Shown: positions 26,869-35,422, counted from the stretch's first letter. The stretch is 64,000 bases of DNA from Roseomonas aeriglobus (GCA_016937575.1 JAFHKN010000002.1:2232001-2296000); one strand, 5' to 3'. Numbers and translations: made by a program. The notes: a model not told the origin generated them from the sequence alone.

Positions 26869-29313
26869 ATGCCGACGGTGACACTCGGCGCCAGCCTGTT
26901 GGCCGCCCTGCAAGCGACGACGCCCGCCGCCCCTACGCCGACAGCACCGGCAGCGCCGGCAGCGCCGACTGTCGAATTTCGCGGACCGGACGGAAAGCCG
27001 CTGCCCGAAGACGTGCAGCAGCAGTTGCGCGAGCGGTTCAAGGACGGTCCGCCGCCCGCTGCCCGGCCGGCGCCGACCGCAGGCGGAGACGTCGTCGTCA
27101 CCGGTCGGCGTCCGCGAGGATCGGTCATCGGTGACATTCCACCCGAACGCACGCTCTCCGCACTCGACATCCGGTCTTACGGCGCCGCGACGGTATCGGA
27201 ACTCATCCAGTCGCTCGGCGCGCAGGTGGCGAGTGGACGTAGCCAGGATGGCGGCGATCCGATCGTCCTGCTGAACGGTCGCCGCGTGTCCAGCTTCGCC
27301 GAGATCGCGCGGCTGCCGACCGAAGCGATCGAGCGGACAGAGATCCTGCCCGAGGAGGTCGCGCTGAAATACGGCTATCCGGCCGACCGCAAGGTCGTGA
27401 ACGTCGTCGCCTTCGAGCGCTTCACTTCGCGGATCGGCCAGCTGTTTCGCGCAGGACCGACCGAAGGCGGTCAGAGCACGACCGGCGGCGGCGCCAGCTA
27501 TCTGCGGATCCGGGACGATACGCGCTACATGCTCGACGCCGACCTGAGCCGATCGAGCGCGCTGCTGGAAAGCGAGCGGGATATCGTCCAACCGGGCATC
27601 GACCCGCGGCTCGGCGACTATCGCACCTTGCTGCCCGCTTCCGATCGCTTCACGCTGAACGGCACGATTGCCGGTACGCTTGCCAAGGACGTCGCGGCGA
27701 CCCTCAACGGTCGCTTCGAAAGCGGCAAGACACGTGCCCTGGTCGGGCTCGGCCAAGGCGGCGTACTGCGGCGTGATGCGGATACCGCGACACTCCATCT
27801 CGGCACCACCGTCGGCGGGCGGGCGGGACGGTGGCAGTGGACCGCGACCGGCAATCTCGACCGATCGGTGGCCGACAGCACGACCGATACGGGCGTCACC
27901 GCTGCGCCGACCAACGTCGCCCGCTTCGTCACTTCGACGGCCAACGCCGATCTGCTGGTCACCGGATCGCCGTTCGCGTTGCCCGCGGGCGCCGCGGCGT
28001 TCAGCCTGCGCTCGGGGATATCGACCCGAGACGCCGACAGCCGATCGCAATTCGGTGCGACGACGCTGACCGGCGACCTCTCTCGCGACGCTGGCAGCGT
28101 CCAGGCCAATATCGACCTGCCGATCGCCGGCGCCGCGACCCCGCCGCTCGCCTGGCTGGGCGCACTGTCCGTCAATGCCAACGCGACCGTGGAACGGCTG
28201 TCCGATGTCGGCACGATCCGCGCCATCGGCTATGGTCTGCAATGGGCGGTGTCGCCTGCCCTTTCGCTGATCGCATCGCAGAGTGACACCGAGGTCGCCC
28301 CGACCGTCGACCAACTCGGCGCACCGCTGCTGGTCGTGCCCAACGTCCGGACCTTCGACGTGCGCCGGCGCGAAACCGTCGACGTCACGCGCAGTTTCGG
28401 CGGCAACGCGGGCCTGCGGACCGAGGATCGCCACGTCTTCAGCCTGGGCGCGACGATCAAGCCCTGGACCAAGACCGACCTCGTCCTGAACGTCGATTAC
28501 CTGCGCACCCGGACCGACGATCCGATCGCTGCCTTTCCCATCCTGACACCGCAGATCGAGGATGCTTTTCCCAATCGCTTCACCCGGGATGCGAGCGGAC
28601 GGCTGCAGCGCATCGACGCGACGCCGGTCAATTTCGCACGGTTCGACCAGCAGCAGATCCGCTGGGGCCTCAGCTTCATGAAGCCGCTCGGGCCGCTGCC
28701 GCCGGGCGTGCAGAGCGGCAACGTGCGTGTCTTTTCCAGCGAGGCCGAGGCGAAGCGCCGCCTGCCCCCCAATGCCCAGGTCATGCGGGTCGAGGCCGGC
28801 AGCCCGGCCGCGCGCCGATACGAGAATCTGTCGAGCCGGCTGATGCTGTCGATCCAGCACAGCTGGCGACTGGAGGACAATGTACTGCTACGGCCCGGCG
28901 GTCCCGCTCTCGACCTGCTCGACGGCGGCGCGCTCGACGCGCGCGGCGGACGGCCCAGGCACGAGATCCAGGCCCAGGCAGGCGCGTTCAAGCGCGGGCT
29001 CGGCGCCCGCATTACGGCCGATTGGCAGAGCGGCACGTCGCTGCGCGGTACCGGGACGGCAACGGGCGACCTGACGTTCAGCCCGCTGGCGACGGTCAAC
29101 CTCAATCTATTTGCCAATGTCGCCGACACGATCGGCAGGGCAAAGGCCCCGGACTGGCTGAGGGGCTCTCGCGTCAGCCTTAGCATCACCAACGCCTTCA
29201 ACGCTCGCCAGCGCGTGCGCGACGGTCTCGGCGCGACGCCGCTCCCCTATCAGGGCGCCTATCTCAACCCGGTCGGCCGTACGGTCGCGCTCAGCCTGCG
29301 CAAGATTTTTTGA
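26869..29313 (+). CDS. TonB-dependent receptor
   Basis: An 814-residue outer-membrane receptor. After a signal sequence comes a Pro/Ala-rich linker and a charged helix (PEDVQQQLRERFKDG), then a TonB-box-like DVVVTGRRPRG and a plug domain (TVSELIQSLGAQVASG, DPIVLLNGRRVSSFAEIARLPTEAIERTEILP). The rest is a beta barrel ending in LRKIF with terminal Phe, as outer-membrane insertion requires. Such receptors import siderophores, vitamins or carbohydrates using the proton-motive force. ATG 26869 is preferred over the 26824 reading because it directly follows the upstream gene. A GC hairpin starting at 29315 directly after the stop may terminate the operon. Substrate unknown. Confidence 0.87.
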   Translation: MPTVTLGASLLAALQATTPAAPTPTAPAAPAAPTVEFRGPDGKPLPEDVQQQLRERFKDGPPPAARPAPTAGGDVVVTGRRPRGSVIGDIPPERTLSALDIRSYGAATVSELIQSLGAQVASGRSQDGGDPIVLLNGRRVSSFAEIARLPTEAIERTEILPEEVALKYGYPADRKVVNVVAFERFTSRIGQLFRAGPTEGGQSTTGGGASYLRIRDDTRYMLDADLSRSSALLESERDIVQPGIDPRLGDYRTLLPASDRFTLNGTIAGTLAKDVAATLNGRFESGKTRALVGLGQGGVLRRDADTATLHLGTTVGGRAGRWQWTATGNLDRSVADSTTDTGVTAAPTNVARFVTSTANADLLVTGSPFALPAGAAAFSLRSGISTRDADSRSQFGATTLTGDLSRDAGSVQANIDLPIAGAATPPLAWLGALSVNANATVERLSDVGTIRAIGYGLQWAVSPALSLIASQSDTEVAPTVDQLGAPLLVVPNVRTFDVRRRETVDVTRSFGGNAGLRTEDRHVFSLGATIKPWTKTDLVLNVDYLRTRTDDPIAAFPILTPQIEDAFPNRFTRDASGRLQRIDATPVNFARFDQQQIRWGLSFMKPLGPLPPGVQSGNVRVFSSEAEAKRRLPPNAQVMRVEAGSPAARRYENLSSRLMLSIQHSWRLEDNVLLRPGGPALDLLDGGALDARGGRPRHEIQAQAGAFKRGLGARITADWQSGTSLRGTGTATGDLTFSPLATVNLNLFANVADTIGRAKAPDWLRGSRVSLSITNAFNARQRVRDGLGATPLPYQGAYLNPVGRTVALSLRKIF

Positions 29314-29368
29314 AGGCCCCCGGGGGGCCGCATCGCCCCCGGGCCGTTGCTGCGCCGTAAGGGGGGAA

Positions 29369-29455
29369 TGGTGGACAGGGCTGGATTCGAACCAGCGTAC
29401 GGGAAACCCGGGCAGATTTACAGTCTGCTGCCTTTAACCACTCGGCCACCTGTCC
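29369..29455 (-). tRNA. tRNA-Tyr (GTA anticodon)
   Basis: On the minus strand an 87-nt class II tRNA begins GGACAGGTGGCCGAGTGG and ends CCTGTCC-ACCA with the CCA encoded. The acceptor stem pairs GGACAGG with CCTGTCC, the anticodon loop reads CTGTAAA, the T arm contains GGTTCGAATCC and a long variable arm (CCCGGGTTTCCCG region) is present, as expected of tRNA-Tyr. It lies between the TonB receptor and the M28 peptidase genes. Confidence 0.97.
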
Positions 29456-29631
29456 ATCAGGTCTGCGCCTTGCGAAAAGGCGGTCGCTCGTGGTGAAGCG
29501 AGGGCGCCCAATGCCGAAGCGGATGCGTGCTGTCAACGCACCTTTGTGCGTTGCGAGTTGCCTTGCCACCTGCGCGGGCGCCGCATAGCAGGGGCGGAAT
29601 CGAAAAATCGTTCGACCAGGGGGAATGATCA

Positions 29632-31251
29632 ATGCGTCGCCTAGCACTCGTCCTTGCCGCAACCACGGCGCTTGCCGCCGCTCTGCCGGCCGCCGCGCAA
29701 TCGGTCGACCGCACGGTCATCGCCCGGATCATCGATGAGGGTACCAACCAGTCCGAGGTGATGGTCAACAGCCAGTACCTCATGGATATGATCGGTCCGC
29801 GGCTGACCAACTCGCCCGGCATGCGCAAGGCCGAGGCATGGACGATGGACAAGTTCCGCGACTGGGGCCTGAAGAACGTCCACAAGGAAGGCTTTGATTT
29901 CGGCCGCGGCTGGTCGATCGAGCGCTCCAGCGTCCGCATGATCTCGCCCCGCCCGATCCAGCTGACCGCGATCCCCATCGCCTGGACGCCGGGCACGAAC
30001 GGCACGGTCACCGCCCCCGTCATCGTCGCCCCGATCAGCGCCGAGCGGCATTTCGACAAGTGGCGCGGGAAGCTCAACGGCAAGATCGTCATGATCTCGC
30101 GCCCGACCAACGGGTCGGAGGAAACCGACGCCCCCTTCGAGCGACTGAGCAGCGAGCAGATCGCCAAGCTCGATACCTATCGCCAGCCGCGCTACGACCC
30201 GGACGCCGCCGAACGCCGCCTGAAGCGGAACGACTTCATGAAGAAGCTCGTCACCTTCCTGAAAGCCGAGGGCGCGGTCGCCTATGCCACCGAAAGCTAT
30301 CGCGACGGCATGCTGGTGCACGGCGAAGGCTATCTGTTCGGCGTCGGTGACACCTCGCCCATCCCCGGCATCCAGATCGCGGCCGAAGACTACCGCCGTC
30401 TCGCCCGCATCGCCAAGGTCGGCCCCGCGCCGGTGCTGGAAGTGATGAGCGACGTGCGTTTCGACGACAGCGACCGCAACGCGTACAACATCATCGCCGA
30501 GATTCCCGGCACCGATCCGAAGGCCGGCTATGTGATGGCCGGGGGGCACCTCGACAGTTGGGTCGCGGGTGACGGCGCAACCGACGACGGCGCGGGCGTG
30601 ATGATGGTGATGGAGGCCGCGCGCATCCTGTCGAAAATGGGCGTCCGCCCGAAGCGCACGATTCGATTCGCCCTGTGGTCGGGTGAGGAGCAGGGGATCC
30701 TGGGCAGCCTGGCCTATGTCGAAAAGCATTTGGCGACACGCGGGACGGGCGCGAACACCCAGACCGGGCTCGACCGCTACATGGGCTGGGGCAACCGCTG
30801 GCCGGTCAATCCGCAGCCGGGCTACAACGATCTGGCGGCATACTTCAACATCGACAACGGCGGCGGCAAGCTGCGCGGCATCTATGCCGAACAGAATATC
30901 GCCGCCGCGCCGATCCTGCGCGAATGGCTCGCCCCCTTCGCGTCGCTCGGCGCCAAGGACGTCGTCATCTCGCGCACCGGCGGCACCGACCATGTGTTCA
31001 TGCAGTCCGTCGCGGTCCCGGGTTTCCAGTTCATCCAGGATCCGCTCGACTACGATTCGCGCACCCACCATTCCAGCGCGGACACGTTCGACAAGCTGAA
31101 GGGCGACGACATGCGCCAGGGATCGATCGTGCTGGCCGGCATGCTGCTTCAGGCGGCCAATGCCGAAAAGCCGCTGCCGCGCGGGCCGCTGCCGCAGCAG
31201 CCGAAGGTCACCGATCCGTTCGCCTACGCCGATCCGGACGAAGACCGGTGA
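29632..31251 (+). CDS. Exported M28-family metallopeptidase
   Basis: A 539-residue zinc aminopeptidase with a signal peptide (MRRLALVLAATTALAAALPAAAQ). A PA-domain-like insert (residues about 120-250) precedes the catalytic domain. Metal ligands are visible: His306 in AGGHLDSW, Asp318 in TDDGAG, Glu352/353 in SGEEQG and a late His in RTHHSSADTFDKL. It would release N-terminal amino acids from peptides in the periplasm or outside. The start has a GGGGAATGATC context. Its stop overlaps the rlmB GTG (GTGA), an odd pairing of a peptidase and an rRNA methylase. Confidence 0.92.
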   Translation: MRRLALVLAATTALAAALPAAAQSVDRTVIARIIDEGTNQSEVMVNSQYLMDMIGPRLTNSPGMRKAEAWTMDKFRDWGLKNVHKEGFDFGRGWSIERSSVRMISPRPIQLTAIPIAWTPGTNGTVTAPVIVAPISAERHFDKWRGKLNGKIVMISRPTNGSEETDAPFERLSSEQIAKLDTYRQPRYDPDAAERRLKRNDFMKKLVTFLKAEGAVAYATESYRDGMLVHGEGYLFGVGDTSPIPGIQIAAEDYRRLARIAKVGPAPVLEVMSDVRFDDSDRNAYNIIAEIPGTDPKAGYVMAGGHLDSWVAGDGATDDGAGVMMVMEAARILSKMGVRPKRTIRFALWSGEEQGILGSLAYVEKHLATRGTGANTQTGLDRYMGWGNRWPVNPQPGYNDLAAYFNIDNGGGKLRGIYAEQNIAAAPILREWLAPFASLGAKDVVISRTGGTDHVFMQSVAVPGFQFIQDPLDYDSRTHHSSADTFDKLKGDDMRQGSIVLAGMLLQAANAEKPLPRGPLPQQPKVTDPFAYADPDEDR

Positions 31252-32012
31252 GCCGCCGCCCGCCCAAGACCGGGCATCGCCCCGGCAAGTCCGCCGCATC
31301 GACGCGCCCCCGCTTCTGGGGGCGCCACCCCGTGCTCGCCGCACTCGCCAACCCGGAACGGCGTATCCGCAAGATCTGGGCGACGCCCGACACGGTCGGC
31401 CTGCTCGGCAAGCCCGACCCGTCGATCCCGCTGCTGATCGCCGACGCCGCCGATCTCGCGCGGCTGGTGCCGAGCGACGCGCCGCATCAGGGGCTGGTGG
31501 CGGAAGTCGATCCGCTCGAGGACATCTGGCTGGGCGACCTGCTGGCGCAAGGCGCGGACGACGATCGGCCGATCATCGTCCTCGACCAAGTGACCGATCC
31601 GCACAATGTCGGCGCGGTGCTGCGTTCGGCCGCGGCATTCGATGCGCTGGGCATCGTCACGCAGGATCGCCACGCGCCGCCCGAATCGGGGGCTCTGGCG
31701 CGTTCGGCGTCGGGGACGCTGGAGACGGTGCCGTGGGTCCGCGTCGTCAACCTGTCGCGCGCGCTGGAGGAGATGGCGGAGGCCGGATATTGGCGCATCG
31801 GCCTGACCGGAGCGGGCACCGTCACGCTCGGTGAAGCACTCGGCAAGCAGAAGGTCGCGCTCGTCCTCGGCTCCGAAGGCGAAGGCATGCGGCAGAATGT
31901 GGAAGCGCACTGCGATCTGCTCGCGCGTCTGCCGATCTCGGACAAGGTCGAAAGCCTGAACGTGTCGAATGCCGCGGCGATCGCGCTCTATGCAGTGACG
32001 GCAGCGCGCTGA
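31248..32012 (+). CDS. rlmB: 23S rRNA (guanosine-2251-2'-O)-methyltransferase, RlmB/TrmH type
   Basis: A 254-residue SPOUT methyltransferase starting at GTG 31248 inside the M28 stop. A basic N-terminal tail is followed by the substrate-binding FWGRHPVLAALANPERR domain and the SpoU core: VLDQVTDPHNVGAVLRSAAAF, VALVLGSEGEGMR and LPISDKVESLNVSNAAAIALY, the motifs forming the trefoil-knot SAM site. RlmB methylates the 23S P-loop. TrmH-type tRNA methylases are the alternative, but the extra N-terminal domain favours RlmB. Confidence 0.92.
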   Translation: MSRRPPKTGHRPGKSAASTRPRFWGRHPVLAALANPERRIRKIWATPDTVGLLGKPDPSIPLLIADAADLARLVPSDAPHQGLVAEVDPLEDIWLGDLLAQGADDDRPIIVLDQVTDPHNVGAVLRSAAAFDALGIVTQDRHAPPESGALARSASGTLETVPWVRVVNLSRALEEMAEAGYWRIGLTGAGTVTLGEALGKQKVALVLGSEGEGMRQNVEAHCDLLARLPISDKVESLNVSNAAAIALYAVTAAR

Positions 32013-32935
32013 CCCGCGACCGGCTCGCCATCGAAACCACCGGGCTGACCAAGACGCTCGGTGGGCGAACAGTGGTCGACGACGTCGCGCTCGCGGTGCC
32101 GGCGGGGTCGGTCTATGGCTTCCTCGGCCCCAACGGCGCGGGGAAGACGACCGCCATGCGGCTGCTGCTCGGACTGATGCGGCGCAACGCGGGCGAGGTA
32201 CGCTTGCTCGGCCACGTCATGCCGGACGGCGCGCGCGCTGCCCTCGCCCAGATCGGCGCGTTCATCGAGGCGCCCGGCCTCTATGATCACTTGAGCGGGC
32301 GCACCAACCTCGACCTCAGCCGTCGTCTGCGCGATCTGCCGCCAAGCGAGGTCGATCGCGTGCTGGAAATCGTCGACCTGACCGACGCCGCACGACGTCG
32401 CGCCGGCACCTATTCGCTGGGGATGAAACAGCGGCTGGCGCTGGCCCGCGCGCTGCTCGGCAGCCCGCGGCTGCTGCTTCTCGACGAGCCGACCAACGGC
32501 CTCGATCCCGACGGCATCATCGCGATGCGCGACCTGATCCGGGACCTGCCACAGACGAGCGGCTGCACCGTGTTCGTGTCGAGCCATCTGCTGAGCGAAG
32601 TCGAGCAGATGGCGACCCATATGGGGATGATGCGCAGCGGCCGTCTGGTGCTGCAGGGCGAGGTCCGCGCGCTGATCGGCACCGCGCAGACGGTGCGGAT
32701 CGCGGTCGGCGATGCGGCACGTGGAGCAGCGCTGCTGGCGGCGGCGGGGCTCGACGCGGCGCCGGACGGCGATGCGGTGGTGCTTGCGTGCGCCGCCGAC
32801 GCCATGCGCGCCGCGACGGCAGCGGCGCTGCGGCATCTGGTCGACGCCGGCCTCGACGTGTTCAGCGCGGTGCCGGAAACGCGCTCGCTGGAAGGGCTGT
32901 ACCGCGACACTGTCGCGCTGGAGGACGCGGTATGA
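32009..32935 (+). CDS. ABC transporter ATPase (NatA/BcrA type), possible CTG start
   Basis: The frame encodes a 300-residue drug- or lantibiotic-type ATPase: Walker A GPNGAGKTT, signature YSLGMKQRLALARAL, Walker B LLLLDEPTNGLDP and switch His in VSSHLLSEVEQM. The expected first strand (LAIETTGLTKTLGGRTVVDDV) lies upstream of the first canonical start, GTG 32072. No ATG, GTG or TTG exists in frame before it; the nearest candidate is CTG 32009 overlapping the rlmB stop as CTGA, like the GTGA overlaps elsewhere here. I annotate from CTG; starting at 32072 would truncate the A-loop strand. Confidence 0.8.
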   Translation: MTRDRLAIETTGLTKTLGGRTVVDDVALAVPAGSVYGFLGPNGAGKTTAMRLLLGLMRRNAGEVRLLGHVMPDGARAALAQIGAFIEAPGLYDHLSGRTNLDLSRRLRDLPPSEVDRVLEIVDLTDAARRRAGTYSLGMKQRLALARALLGSPRLLLLDEPTNGLDPDGIIAMRDLIRDLPQTSGCTVFVSSHLLSEVEQMATHMGMMRSGRLVLQGEVRALIGTAQTVRIAVGDAARGAALLAAAGLDAAPDGDAVVLACAADAMRAATAAALRHLVDAGLDVFSAVPETRSLEGLYRDTVALEDAV

Positions 32936-33657
32936 TCGCCTTGATCCGCGCCGAAGTCACGAAGCTGCGCGGGTCGCTCGCGCTGCTGCTGGCGGTCGCG
33001 GCGCCCGCCCTGCCCGCGTTGCTGGTGCTCCTGGGCATGCTGGCCAGCCGCAAGACGCCCGCGTGGAGCAGCGTCTACCTGAGCTTCGCGCTGCCGGTCT
33101 GGTCGCTGTTCCTGATGCCCATGACGATCGCCGCCTTCGTCGCGCTGGTCGGCCAGATCGAACATCGCTCGCGCGGCTGGGATCATCTGCTCACGCTGCC
33201 GATCCGGCGGTGGCAGCTGTTCGCGGCGAAGCTGATCGTGACGCTGACGGTCATCGTCGGCATGACGGGCCTGATGCTCGCCTTCGCAACTGCGGCCGCG
33301 GCGCTGGCCGGCACGATCCGCGGCACGATGCCACTGGGCGTGATCCCGTGGAACATGGTGCTGGGGCGTACCGCCGCGATGCTCGTCGCGAGCGCCGCGT
33401 TCAGCGTCATCCTGCTATGGACCGCGCTTCGCTTCGCCAGCTTCGTCGTGCCACTGGGCGTGGGCATAGCCGGCGTGCTCGTCGCGCTTTCGGCAATGAT
33501 CACGCGGACCGACAAGGCGGACTATTTCCCGTGGTTGTTGCAGGTGAAGGTGTTCCAGTCGCCCGATCCGTGGACCTATGGATCGATCGGCGGCGTGGCG
33601 GGTGCGGTGCTCGCGGTCGCGATGGTCGCGGCGATGACGCGGCATAGTTTCCGGTAG
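32932..33657 (+). CDS. ABC-2 type transporter permease
   Basis: A 241-residue inner-membrane protein with six predicted helices, beginning MIALIRAEVTKLRGSLALLLAVAAP, the typical opening of the bacitracin/lantibiotic-immunity ABC-2 permeases, with a conserved cytosolic coupling region EHRSRGWDHLLTLPIRRWQLFAAK. Its ATG overlaps the ATPase stop (ATGA). Together they form a minimal exporter. Substrate unknown; peptide or lipid export or resistance are the usual roles. The gene is followed by a family A repeat. Confidence 0.88.
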   Translation: MIALIRAEVTKLRGSLALLLAVAAPALPALLVLLGMLASRKTPAWSSVYLSFALPVWSLFLMPMTIAAFVALVGQIEHRSRGWDHLLTLPIRRWQLFAAKLIVTLTVIVGMTGLMLAFATAAAALAGTIRGTMPLGVIPWNMVLGRTAAMLVASAAFSVILLWTALRFASFVVPLGVGIAGVLVALSAMITRTDKADYFPWLLQVKVFQSPDPWTYGSIGGVAGAVLAVAMVAAMTRHSFR

Positions 33658-33681
33658 GTCACGCTGCCCGCCCTATATTCC

Positions 33682-33773
33682 GTCATTCCGCGAAGGCGGG
33701 AATTCATAGTCGCTGAACTCCGTGAGATTCACTGGAACCAGCGAGAATTTATCCCCGCCTTCGCGGGGATGAC
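33682..33773. repeat. Palindromic intergenic repeat, family A copy 3
   Basis: A 92-bp copy with hairpins ATTCCGCGAAGGCGGGAAT and ATCCCCGCCTTCGCGGGGAT, and the spacer dyad GTGAGATTCAC. It lies between the convergent ABC permease and clpS genes. The left arm has acquired compensating changes (CC to TC with GG to GA), which preserves pairing. Confidence 0.9.
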
Positions 33774-34012
33774 GGTGGTGGACGAGATTTGCGCGGGGCG
33801 AGCCGATAAATCGTGGTCAGACCCAGTGCCGCGGCAAAGCCGCGTCGTCGGCCGGGGCATAGCCCCGCCGGCCGCGATCGGGGCCGCGACGCGGATTAGC
33901 GCGGCTAATCCGCTGCCCCGCACGCCACACCGTCAGATGGGACGGCCCCGCCGCCCCGCTGCCCGCCGTGGCGAGTCCGCGGCTTTGCTATCGCAAAGCC
34001 GCCGGCCGCCCG
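33774..34012. other. Non-coding spacer rich in short palindromes
   Basis: No plausible gene. It contains CGCGGCAAAGCCGCG (33830-33844), GGCCGGGGCATAGCCCCGCCGGCC (33850-33873), GGATTAGCGCGGCTAATCC (33894-33912) and, against the clpS stop, a hairpin CGGCTTTGC/GCAAAGCCG preceded by GCCCGCCGTGGCG (33961). The last unit resembles one beside the petC stop. Likely the terminator region of clpS with repeat remnants. Confidence 0.6.
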
Positions 34013-34369
34013 CTACGCCTTCTCCAGCGTGCATTGCAGCGGATGCTGGTTCTGCCGGGCGAAATCCATCACCTGGCTCACCTTGGTTTCCGCAACCTCG
34101 TAGCTGAACGTCCCACACACGCCGACGCCCTTCTGGTGAACGTGCAGCATCACCTGCGTCGCCTGTTCCATGTCCATGCGAAAGAAGCGTTGGAGGACGA
34201 GGACGACGAACTCCATCGGGGTATAATCGTCGTTGAGCATCAGCACGCGGTAGGGCGTGGGCTTCTTCGTCTTGGCGCGGGTCTTGGTCGCGACGCCGGT
34301 GTTGATGCCGCCGTCATCGTCGTCGGAGCCGGGGCCGGAAGCGGCGGTCGGGGGGAGGATCGTCGTCAC
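34013..34369 (-). CDS. clpS: ATP-dependent Clp protease adaptor ClpS
   Basis: A 118-residue N-degron adaptor. The core [24 protein letters not shown] contains the Asn-Asp-Asp pocket that holds the N-terminal residue of substrates; [22 protein letters not shown] provides the rest of the pocket, and the protein ends [11 protein letters not shown]. ClpS delivers N-end-rule substrates to ClpAP. GTG 34369 is chosen because it leaves room for a promoter after the phasin terminator; ATG 34420 would add 17 residues and begin almost on that terminator. clpA is not adjacent. Confidence 0.93.
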   Translation of the reverse strand: MTTILPPTAASGPGSDDDDGGINTGVATKTRAKTKKPTPYRVLMLNDDYTPMEFVVLVLQRFFRMDMEQATQVMLHVHQKGVGVCGTFSYEVAETKVSQVMDFARQNQHPLQCTLEKA

Positions 34370-34430
34370 GCCGGGTAAAATATGCGCACGCGGGCGAGCC
34401 GACAACCCTGACGCGCCCATGTAAGCCACG

Positions 34431-34468
34431 AAAAAGGGGCGGCCGCCGCATGGCAACCGCCCCTTTTC
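34431..34468 (-). terminator. Rho-independent terminator after phasin gene
   Basis: A stem of about 11 base pairs, AAAAGGGGCGG pairing with CCGCCCCTTTT, with a 15-base loop. Read on the minus strand it ends in a run of five T. It lies 31 bases downstream of the phasin stop and would also work in the opposite direction. Confidence 0.85.
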
Positions 34469-34498
34469 GTATCGATGCCGGACGGGCACCGCCCGCGG

Positions 34499-35302
34499 TT
34501 AGGCGGCGGTCTTCACCTTCTCGACGGCAACCGCGAAGCGGTTCGACAGCGGCTGGGCGGCATCGCTAGCCAGCTTGATCATCGCTTCGGTGTTCTTCGA
34601 CGACTGCGCGACCGCCTGGTCGAATGCCGAGCGGACATATTCGCTCTGCAGCTGGAAGAATTCGGTCGGCGACTTCACCGAAGCCAGCGTCTTGAACGCG
34701 CTGGTCATCGTCTCGAACGAGCGACGGGTATAGTCGGCGGCGTCCTGGCCGAGCGTCTCGAAACCCTTGGCCGCGATCTTGCCCGATTCGACCATCGCTT
34801 CGACATTGCCCTTGCTGAACTCGCCCATGTCGGCAACGGCCGACTGGCTCTTCGAGAACATCGCCTTCGCACGCTCGCTGACGTCGGTGAACATCTTGGG
34901 GGTTTCGAACTGGGTAGCCATCTTAGTCACGTCCTTCTCTACGGTAGGAGCGACCTTTGGGGTCGCGGTAACGGCGGTTTCGACCGCCTGAGTAATGGGT
35001 TCCGCCACGGCCGCGACCGCAGCGGTCGCCGCCTCGACGACCGGCGCGGCAACGTCGGCGACCGGCGCGGCCGCCTGGGCTACCGGAGCCGTCGCCTTAG
35101 CGACGCGCGGCGTGGCCTTGGCCGGCGCCGCGATCGCCGCGGGCACGGACTTCACGGGCGCGCGCTCAACCGCGTCGATCACCGCCTGGGTCGCGTCGAC
35201 CGGCGCCTTGACCGCCGCAGCGACGGTTTCCGCCGCGGCCTTGGCGACGTCAGCGGTCACCTTCGGCGCGGGCGTCGTCCTCTTCGAAATCTTGTTCGCC
35301 AT
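34499..35302 (-). CDS. phaP: Phasin family protein with long Ala/Pro/Lys N-terminal tail
   Basis: A 267-residue granule-associated protein. Residues 1-125 are low-complexity, Ala-rich with Lys, Pro and Val (AETVAAAVKAPVDATQAV), histone-H1-like or PhaF-like. Residues 130-250 form the phasin coiled-coil domain (FTDVSERAKAMFSKSQ, MVESGKIAAKGFETLGQDAADYTRRSFE, SPTEFFQLQSEYVRSAFDQ). Phasins coat polyhydroxyalkanoate granules; the tail could bind DNA, as PhaF does. It lies directly downstream of phaC on the same strand but has its own promoter with operator-like dyads. Confidence 0.9.
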   Translation of the reverse strand: MANKISKRTTPAPKVTADVAKAAAETVAAAVKAPVDATQAVIDAVERAPVKSVPAAIAAPAKATPRVAKATAPVAQAAAPVADVAAPVVEAATAAVAAVAEPITQAVETAVTATPKVAPTVEKDVTKMATQFETPKMFTDVSERAKAMFSKSQSAVADMGEFSKGNVEAMVESGKIAAKGFETLGQDAADYTRRSFETMTSAFKTLASVKSPTEFFQLQSEYVRSAFDQAVAQSSKNTEAMIKLASDAAQPLSNRFAVAVEKVKTAA

Positions 35303-35319
35303 AACGCACCTGCATCAAT

Positions 35320-35335
35320 TGTTGCGGCGCACAAA
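35320..35335. promoter_or_regulatory. Operator-like dyad 1, over the phasin promoter
   Basis: TGTTGCGGCGCACAAA is an imperfect palindrome (TTG...CAA arms). It covers the predicted -10 box and start point of the phasin gene. A second copy in opposite orientation lies at 35367-35382 (14 of 16 positions identical after inversion). The placement suits repression by a PhaR-type regulator. Confidence 0.5.
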
Positions 35336-35360
35336 TAACGATCAACAGCGCAGAATGCAA
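35333..35360 (-). promoter_or_regulatory. Predicted phasin promoter
   Basis: On the minus strand TTGCAT (35360-35355) is followed after 16 bases by TTATTT (35338-35333), predicting transcription start near 35327, about 25 bases before the phasin ATG. The spacing is good and the local sequence is AT-richer than its surroundings. Confidence 0.5.
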
Positions 35361-35366
35361 GGCATT

Positions 35367-35382
35367 TTTGTGCGGTGCAACA
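35367..35382. promoter_or_regulatory. Operator-like dyad 2 between phaC and phaP
   Basis: TTTGTGCGGTGCAACA, the inverted partner of dyad 1, with centres about 47 bp apart (4.5 helical turns). It lies just upstream of the predicted phasin -35 box. Confidence 0.5.
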
Positions 35383-35422
35383 TAGCCCAATATGGCTTTA
35401 AATATGATGGCGTTCCAGAGAG

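Noticed and set aside
26842..28860. 672-codon open frame opposite the TonB receptor
   Set aside because: No motif, and the plus-strand receptor has full plug and barrel features.
33769..34107. 112-codon ORF in the spacer before clpS
   Set aside because: Pro/Arg/Ser-rich, built on palindromic sequence, no start signal, overlaps clpS.
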